A DNA stretch of 64,000 nt, from NCBI RefSeq assembly GCF_010183535.1, contig NC_071332.1:18104001-18168000 (forward strand), read 5' to 3'. Shown piece by piece: positions 63,932-64,000 of the stretch. The notes beneath the pieces were generated by a model. The model ran no database searches. It saw only the letters and a list, made by a program, of their open reading frames with translations, and was not told where the DNA came from. The number at the start of each line of letters is the position of its first letter. The first letter of the stretch is position 1. The translations under genes and the position numbers were made by a program. The DNA is from Caenorhabditis remanei (Eukaryota; Nematoda; Chromadorea; Rhabditida; Rhabditidae).

Positions 63932-64000
63932 TTTTGTGATGAGTATGATGATACTGCAAAAATTTATTATTTTTGAACTGTGATAGTTTTTTGTGGGTCC

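Noticed and set aside
1..64000. CRISPR arrays, bacterial operons or ribosome-binding sites
   Set aside because: The spliced genes, repeats and elements are eukaryotic; the tandem arrays present are minisatellites without spacer structure.

Overview
The window looks like a nematode chromosome, most likely a Caenorhabditis species. Introns are short (about 45-60 bp) with TTTTCAG acceptors, 3' splice-like signals lie a few bases upstream of most ATGs (as expected for spliced-leader acceptors), the sequence is AT-rich, and the families are ones expanded in nematodes: BTB arrays, an F-box/FTH gene and an MSP-domain gene. All host genes lie on the minus strand.

Layout. 1-2.7 kb: the 3'-truncated pol end of a Ty3/gypsy-type LTR retrotransposon. 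2.7-46.5 kb: a tandem array of about 23 BTB-domain loci. Most share three exons: exon 1 ending in the HVNKA motif, exon 2 starting LLSYHSDYF, and exon 3 carrying the LELADRF...IADKYKL helical tail. Four loci (3, 5, 8-10 and 20 kb regions) encode two BTB units in one gene. An F-box (fbxa-like) gene sits inside the array at 34.1-35.5 kb. 26.4-32.2 kb: a full-length, very young LTR element (two identical 355-bp LTRs, 5-bp target duplication) that splits the third exon of one BTB gene. 47.6-50.9 and 61.5-63.9 kb: two genes built from repeated SELAHQEH / PAPRACWT / KRKSTTEA modules and ending in BTB sequence. 51.8-53.9 kb: an MSP-domain gene with a CaaX-type C terminus, followed by a degraded partial copy at 54.6-56.3 kb. 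The remainder of 57-61.5 kb is repeats without convincing genes.

Organisation. About 100-135 bp upstream of many BTB start codons lies a conserved non-coding block with core CGCAAACACCG. The BTB genes lacking it sit 100-195 bp downstream of a gene that has it, which suggests motif-driven two-gene operons. BTB and F-box proteins are known adaptors of CUL3 and SCF ubiquitin ligases, so the array is most simply read as a fast-evolving set of substrate receptors; their targets cannot be read from the sequence.

Decay and mobility. At least five BTB loci are broken: an in-frame TGA, a homopolymer frameshift, an LTR-element insertion, and two insertions of one TIR family with 5-bp duplications. A hAT-type element with an 8-bp duplication breaks a sixth gene. 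Foldback and TIR elements are also inserted in introns and in or beside the promoter block.
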